From Chryseobacterium sp. StRB126 (lineage in GTDB: Bacteria; Bacteroidota; Bacteroidia; Flavobacteriales; Weeksellaceae), in assembly GCF_000829375.1 (NCBI RefSeq), contig NZ_AP014624.1, forward strand, positions 2,604,001-2,668,000: a DNA stretch of 64,000 bases. Direction: 5' to 3'. Of this stretch, positions 59,810 through 64,000 are shown piece after piece. The position numbers were made by a program, and so were the translations under genes. Below the pieces are notes generated by a model, which did not search any database, was not told where the DNA came from, and worked only from the letters and a program-made list of their open reading frames with translations. How positions within the stretch are numbered: the stretch's first letter is position 1; each line of letters opens with the position of its first letter.

Positions 59810-62665
59810 TTACTTGATCTCCAGATCCACTGAGTTTAATCTCAATGAATTCAGAATTACGGATAATGAACTTACACTCATTGCTGCCGCTGCAATCATT
59901 GGTGATAGCAGAATTCCAAAGAATGGATACAATAATCCTGCAGCAACCGGAATCCCTAAAACATTGTATATAAAAGCAAAGAATAAGTTTTCTTTGATGT
60001 TTTTAAGAAGCTTCTCGCTTAATAATTTTGCTTTGGCTACTCCCAAAATATCTCCTTTTAATAAGGTGATTTCAGCGCTTTCAATGGCAACATCGGTACC
60101 GGTTCCCATTGCGATTCCTATATCGGATTGGGCAAGGGCAGGAGAGTCATTAATTCCGTCTCCGGTCATGGCTACAATTTTGCCTTGCTGCTGTAATTTT
60201 TTTACTTCGTTCAGTTTGTCTTCAGGAAGACAGTTGGCTTTAAAATGTTTAATTCCTAGTTCTTCAGCAACAGCTTTTGCAGTGTGTTCGTTGTCTCCGG
60301 TCATCATAATGACGTCAACACCTTCACTCATTAATCGCTCTACGGCTTTTTGGGAACTTGCTTTAATTTTATCCGTAAAGCTGATAAATCCTAACACGTT
60401 CTGATCCTGTGCCACATAAGAGATCGTGTGAGCCTTTGATTGTACTTCTATTGCTTTCTGTTTTAATGCGTTGGGAATCTGGATCTGATGAGAAGTTAAT
60501 AAGCTCTCATTTCCAAGATAAGCTATTTTCCCATTGATGTTTCCTTTTACTCCTTTTCCTGAAACGTTTTCAAACTGATCCACCTTTTCAGCGGATATAT
60601 TTTCATTCTTTGCTCTTTTAATAACAGCATTGGAAAGCGGATGCTCAGAGTTTTGATTCAGTGAAAAGGCAAGTTTCAAAATCTGGTTTCTATCTTCATT
60701 GTTTACTGTTTCAATATATTCTACAGAAGGCTTTCCTTCCGTTAAAGTTCCTGTTTTATCGGTAATCAAAACGTTTACCTTATTCATTTGTTCCAAGGCT
60801 TCTGCATTTTTAATCAGAATCCCGTTTTTAGCTCCTTTTCCAATCCCTACCATTAAGGACATTGGAGTTGCCAGACCTAAAGCACAAGGGCAGGCTACAA
60901 TTAAAACGGCTACAGCATTCACGAAAGCAAATAAACTTCTTTTTCCTTCCGGGCCAAAGAACTGCCACGAGACAAAAGTAAGAGCCGCAATAAGGATGAC
61001 AACAGGAACAAATACTTTTGATACCTTATCTGTCAGTTTTTGAATAGGAGCTCTGCTTCGGCTGGCTTCATTTACCATTTTAATGATCTGTGAAAGCAAG
61101 GTTTCATCACCTACTTTTTCAGCTTTCATGATGAAGACCTGATTTCCGTTAATCGTTCCTGAAGAGACTTTATCATCAACCGTTTTTTCAACAGGAATAG
61201 GTTCTCCGGTAATCATACTTTCATCTACAATGGAGCTTCCTTCTATAATTTTCCCGTCAACCGGAATTTTTTCACCCGGTTTTACTTTTAATAAATCCCC
61301 GATTTTCACCTGAGAAAGCAATACTTTTTTTTCTTCACCATTCACCATAAGATTGGCTTCATCCGGAGAAAGATTCATCAGTTCTTTGATGGCATTTCCT
61401 GTTTTTTTATGCGCAGCAGCTTCCATTAATTGTCCCAGAATAACAAGGGTCAGAATAACACAGACTGCCTCAAAGTATAATGGGATTTCATGATTATGCC
61501 CACGGATTTCATGAGGAATGATATCTGGGAAAGCTATGGCTGTAATACTGAAAATAAAGGCAGCGGCTACCCCAAGAGCAATTAAACTGAACATATTAAG
61601 GTTCCATGTTTTAAATGAAACCCAGCCTCTTTTTAACAGAAACCATCCGGAATAAAACATAACCGGAAGTGTTAATGCAAGTTCAATAAACCCTTGAATC
61701 TGGTGTGAGAACGGAAAATTGATAAACATTCCACCCATGGAGAGTATAAAAACCGGAACAGTAAATGCCAGTGAAATCAGGAATTTTCTTTTCAGGATGT
61801 TGTAGGTTTCATCTTCATCATCATCTCCACTGTCGGGCATTCTTACCAGATCCATTCCGCAGATGGGGCAGCTTCCCGGCTCATCACTGATGATTTCAGG
61901 GTGCATCGGACAAGTGTACTTTGCTGTTTTCTTTTCCGGATATTTTACCAGATCCATTCCACAAACCGGACATCCCACATTGGAGTCATAAGTTTTGTCT
62001 CCCTCACAATACATTGGGCAGTAGTATTTTCCTGCCATTTCATCAGTAACTTTAGGTGCTTCATGATGATGGCTGTGATTATGAGCGTGTGAATGTGAAT
62101 GGCTATGGTGTGAAACCACTTTCTGAGCCATGTCTTCAGAGATTTCTTCCAAATGCATGTGGCATACAGGACAGTCTCCTTTTTCATCATACACTTTATC
62201 TCCTTCACAGAACATTGGACAATAATATTTCCCAACACTGTTTTTAAAATTTTCAGGAAGATTTGTGGCTGAATAAGTAGGTTTATGATTAGGATCTTTT
62301 GCCAGTTTTTCCTCAATCGGAACTAAATACATATTACAATCCGGGCATCTTTCGCCCTGTTTGAAATATACTTTATCTCCCTCGCATTCCATTGGACAAT
62401 AATATACTGACGATGGTGATACGCGGTCCAGAGGTTTTACAAAAGCTTTTGCAGGGTTGTTGGGATCTTCCAGTCTGTATTTTCCTATTTCTGCCAGAGA
62501 ATCATTTAAAACCGAAAGAGCAACCGCGTGGTCAGAAGTGATGGTGGCGGTATTGTTTTCCAGATTTACATCGGCTGTAACTCCTTCTATGCTGTTCAGT
62601 TGATTGGATATTTTTTTCTGGCAACCTGAACAGGTCATTCCGAGTATGTTATACTGTTGTTCCAT
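59810..62665 (-). CDS. copA: Copper/heavy-metal P1B-type ATPase with HMA and four metal-binding repeats
   Basis: With the start at 62665 ([15 protein letters not shown]) the protein has 951 residues. N-terminal HMA domain: GMTCSGC (9-15). Then four copies of a heavy-metal-binding YHS-type repeat: [11 protein letters not shown] (88-), [11 protein letters not shown] (147-), [11 protein letters not shown] (214-) and YTCPMHPEI (249-), each closing with a CPxC...ML pattern. A histidine-rich linker (195-211, [16 protein letters not shown]) lies between repeats 2 and 3. The ATPase core has ACPCALG (CPC 592-594) and DKTGT (636-640). CPC means Cu(I)/Ag(I)-type transport. Usual family members carry one such repeat; four is unusual. 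The longer start 30 bases upstream is rejected. Confidence 0.92.
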   Translation of the reverse strand: MEQQYNILGMTCSGCQKKISNQLNSIEGVTADVNLENNTATITSDHAVALSVLNDSLAEIGKYRLEDPNNPAKAFVKPLDRVSPSSVYYCPMECEGDKVYFKQGERCPDCNMYLVPIEEKLAKDPNHKPTYSATNLPENFKNSVGKYYCPMFCEGDKVYDEKGDCPVCHMHLEEISEDMAQKVVSHHSHSHSHAHNHSHHHEAPKVTDEMAGKYYCPMYCEGDKTYDSNVGCPVCGMDLVKYPEKKTAKYTCPMHPEIISDEPGSCPICGMDLVRMPDSGDDDEDETYNILKRKFLISLAFTVPVFILSMGGMFINFPFSHQIQGFIELALTLPVMFYSGWFLLKRGWVSFKTWNLNMFSLIALGVAAAFIFSITAIAFPDIIPHEIRGHNHEIPLYFEAVCVILTLVILGQLMEAAAHKKTGNAIKELMNLSPDEANLMVNGEEKKVLLSQVKIGDLLKVKPGEKIPVDGKIIEGSSIVDESMITGEPIPVEKTVDDKVSSGTINGNQVFIMKAEKVGDETLLSQIIKMVNEASRSRAPIQKLTDKVSKVFVPVVILIAALTFVSWQFFGPEGKRSLFAFVNAVAVLIVACPCALGLATPMSLMVGIGKGAKNGILIKNAEALEQMNKVNVLITDKTGTLTEGKPSVEYIETVNNEDRNQILKLAFSLNQNSEHPLSNAVIKRAKNENISAEKVDQFENVSGKGVKGNINGKIAYLGNESLLTSHQIQIPNALKQKAIEVQSKAHTISYVAQDQNVLGFISFTDKIKASSQKAVERLMSEGVDVIMMTGDNEHTAKAVAEELGIKHFKANCLPEDKLNEVKKLQQQGKIVAMTGDGINDSPALAQSDIGIAMGTGTDVAIESAEITLLKGDILGVAKAKLLSEKLLKNIKENLFFAFIYNVLGIPVAAGLLYPFFGILLSPMIAAAAMSVSSLSVILNSLRLNSVDLEIK

Positions 62666-62755
62666 GAGTCTTAAATTTATAGTACAAATTTCCAAAATGA
62701 AAATTTAAGGGTGTTATAAATTTAAGGATAATAGTTATAGAATTTAGATTGAGGA

Positions 62756-62848
62756 GTTTGAGAGTGGGAGAGTATTACAGTTAGGGGGAGTGATTGATTA
62801 TTTACTGTAATATTAAACTGTAGCACTCGAACGCTCCGACTCTCAAAC
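62756..62848. repeat. Imperfect inverted repeat of GAGAGT-rich words
   Basis: GTTTGAGAGTGGGAGAGTATTACAG-like left arm (62756-62780) and its reverse complement with insertions on the right (62818-62848, CTGTAGCACTCGAACGCTCCGACTCTCAAAC). The spacer is about 37 bases. It has the same architecture as the GA-rich inverted repeat at 228-362. It lies in the gap between the HMA-AraC regulator and copA. Confidence 0.5.
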
Positions 62849-62869
62849 CCTAATACTCTCTGACCCCAA

Positions 62870-63430
62870 TTAAATATTATCAAGGGGCTTCCTGTGATGG
62901 TCTTTTAATTTTTTAAACTCAGTAGGCGTAAATCCGGTAACATTGCGGAATTGGGTGGAAAGATGCTGAACACTTTTGTAGCCCAGTTTTCCTGCAATTT
63001 CCGTAAGATTGAATTCATTATATAAAAGGAGTTCCTTTACTTTTTCAATCTTTTGAAGGATGAAAAACTGTTCCAGTGTAATATTCTCATTCTGTGAAAA
63101 TGTTTTGGAAAGAGAACTGTAATCTTTGTGAAGTCTTGAACTTAAGAATTCAGAAAGAAGAAAATCTTCATCAATGTCAAGTTCGCTGATTTTTACAATA
63201 ACGAGATTTTTAATTTTCTCAATAAGCTGATGTGAAGAGTCCATGATTCTTTCAAAACCGGTTGCAAGCAGGGTTTCTTCAATAGATTGCATGGTGGCTG
63301 CGGAAACTTCCGATTCTGTTTCTACTTCTCCCAGAATAATGGAGCTGGTTTTTATATCTGCATTATTAAAGATGGTTTCTACTGCGGCAATGCATCTGTT
63401 GCAGACCATATTTTTGATGAAGATCCTCAT
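62870..63430 (-). CDS. AraC-type regulator with N-terminal HMA metal-binding domain
   Basis: The 186-residue protein has an N-terminal HMA-like domain (about 1-70; NMVCNRCIAAVETIF with the CxxC pair Cys10 and Cys13 equals MxCxxC), a connecting helix and an AraC helix-turn-helix pair (about 105-175, EQFFILQKIEKVKELLLYNEFNLTEIAGKLGYKSVQHLSTQF, FRNVTGFTPTEFKKLK). It looks like a one-component metal sensor: metal binds the same fold as in the pump's own N-terminus. It overlaps the thioesterase gene by 4 bases and lies 204 bases before copA on the same strand, so it is the obvious regulator for copA. Confidence 0.85.
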   Translation of the reverse strand: MRIFIKNMVCNRCIAAVETIFNNADIKTSSIILGEVETESEVSAATMQSIEETLLATGFERIMDSSHQLIEKIKNLVIVKISELDIDEDFLLSEFLSSRLHKDYSSLSKTFSQNENITLEQFFILQKIEKVKELLLYNEFNLTEIAGKLGYKSVQHLSTQFRNVTGFTPTEFKKLKDHHRKPLDNI

Positions 63431-63822
63431 GCTCCGCTGTTTAATCTGTCTTTTACAAATTCAATCTGGGTTTTACCATGTGGAGCAGGATTTCCTTCGT
63501 TATCCAGATTAACCATAACAATTTTATCTACAGTGATAATCGTCTGATGAGTCATTTTATTACGGACATCACATTTTAAAGTAATAGAAGATGAACCAAA
63601 GTGAGTGGCTTCAATACCAATTTCAATAATGTCCCCCTGTTTTGCGGAGCTTACAAAATTGATCTCTGAAATAAATTTAGTAACTACTTTAGTGTTTTCA
63701 AGCTGAATGATGGCATATAATGCTGCTTCTTCATCTATCCATTGTAAAAGTCTTCCTCCGAATAGAGAGTGATTAGGATTTAAATCTTCGGGTTTTACCC
63801 ATTTTCTTGTATGGTAATTCAT
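63427..63822 (-). CDS. Acyl-CoA thioesterase, hotdog fold (YciA/BFIT type)
   Basis: The 131-residue protein has the single hotdog domain of YciA-type thioesterases: LNPNHSLFGGRLLQWIDEEAALYAI with the active-site region HxxFGGxLLxWxDE, then VTKFISEINFVSSAKQGDIIEIGIEATHFGSSSI. The cytosolic enzyme hydrolyses acyl-CoA. It overlaps the HMA-AraC gene by 4 bases (ATGA), though the roles look unrelated. Confidence 0.88.
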   Translation of the reverse strand: MNYHTRKWVKPEDLNPNHSLFGGRLLQWIDEEAALYAIIQLENTKVVTKFISEINFVSSAKQGDIIEIGIEATHFGSSSITLKCDVRNKMTHQTIITVDKIVMVNLDNEGNPAPHGKTQIEFVKDRLNSGA

Positions 63823-63842
63823 GTTCTTAATAATTTACAGTA

Positions 63843-63874
63843 CAAATTTAGCGTTAAAAGCTGGCTTTTTCCAA
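63843..63874 (-). promoter_or_regulatory. Promoter of the thioesterase/HMA-AraC transcript
   Basis: On the minus strand a -33 TTG (complement of 63872-63874) and a -7 TAAATTTG (complement of 63843-63850) with 21 bases between. The start codon is at 63822, about 20 bases on. Confidence 0.55.
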
Positions 63875-63918
63875 AGAATAGTATTTATTGATCTTAAGAA
63901 GATTATTCATTTTCTCAA

Positions 63919-64000
63919 TCATTTTCTTTTGGAACGCATTGCTTTTGTCTTTGTAATATTAGGATCGTTTAACAACTTTTGATACTCTTCGCTTTCTCTT
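63919..64000 (-). CDS. C-terminal fragment of an unknown protein (5' end outside window), possibly frameshifted
   Basis: Reading leftward from 63999, one frame gives RESEEYQKLLNDPNITKT...RSKRK and stops at 63919-63921, with the residue mix of a real polar C-terminus. A second frame opens on the same bases (ATG at 63922) and gives MIEKMNNLLKINKYYSLEKASF before a stop at 63854. The two read as if they continue one another, so a shift in the run AAAAGAAAATG or a tiny overlapping gene is possible. Not enough sequence is present to name it. Confidence 0.35.
   Translation of the reverse strand, partial: RESEEYQKLLNDPNITKTKAMRSKRK

Noticed and set aside
1..64000. tRNA, rRNA, insertion sequences, CRISPR
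   Set aside because: No cloverleaf-like or rRNA sequence, no transposase frame and no regularly spaced repeat array were recognised by reading; a tRNAscan or profile search could still find something short.

Overview
This window looks like a chromosomal segment of a Flavobacteriia member, most likely Chryseobacterium or a close Weeksellaceae relative. The evidence is the low G+C content, TAnnTTTG-type -7 promoter elements instead of TATAAT, weak Shine-Dalgarno sequences, a SusC/SusD pair, two proteins with type IX secretion (T9SS) sorting tails, a DUF3667 protein and a DUF4280 PAAR-like protein. No rRNA, tRNA, CRISPR array, intact insertion sequence or prophage was seen. The genus is an inference, since there is no marker such as 16S rRNA.

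Layout. 1-5.9 kb: end of an outer-membrane barrel gene, a T9SS-exported alpha/beta hydrolase, a glutaryl-CoA-dehydrogenase-like enzyme, then a Nudix-type regulator with an MFS transporter. 6.07-16.6 kb: a polysaccharide utilisation locus running divergently from the transporter/regulator pair: SusC, SusD, GH30, GH3, GH16, GH30. The enzyme set suggests beta-1,3/1,6-glucan (laminarin or fungal wall glucan): surface capture, endo-cleavage, uptake, then release of glucose. 16.6-21.5 kb: a compact accessory operon on the minus strand encoding a VgrG spike with a C-terminal metzincin-like protease domain, two small lipoproteins (candidate immunity proteins) and a PAAR-like DUF4280 protein, bounded on both sides by the same perfect hairpin. 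This is the best candidate for an undescribed system.

21.5-32.3 kb: fabI, a helical stress-type protein, tag, a YadA-head-like exported protein, a DUF3667 protein, ohrR with an oxidoreductase, an unlisted 49-residue CxxC protein, a decayed ORF overlapping a REP-like doublet, a uridine-phosphorylase-like gene, a large dihaem peroxidase and an AraC regulator. 32.4-36.6 kb: a tripartite TolC/EmrA/MFS efflux operon divergent from that regulator. 36.8-47.2 kb: a PhoX-family secreted protein, an LRR protein, a YciH/SUI1 protein, a DUF2268-like metallopeptidase, gpmI, an acyl-ACP desaturase, a HAD protein, map, a methyltransferase and a guanidinium-exporter-like SMR protein. 47.5-59.4 kb: two Crp/Fnr regulators, era, DoxX, an S9 peptidase, a HAD hydrolase, a GNAT enzyme, a MATE pump, a sigma-54 activator without a DNA-binding domain, YggS and a lipoprotein polysaccharide deacetylase. 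59.8-63.8 kb: a copper/heavy-metal P-type ATPase with four metal-binding repeats, preceded by an HMA-AraC fusion regulator and a thioesterase.

Many gene ends carry perfect or near-perfect hairpins. Intergenic spaces hold three copies of a double-hairpin REP-like repeat and two long imperfect inverted repeats of GA-rich words. Coordinates of several starts were moved to internal ATGs where a signal peptide or family N-terminus decided the matter.
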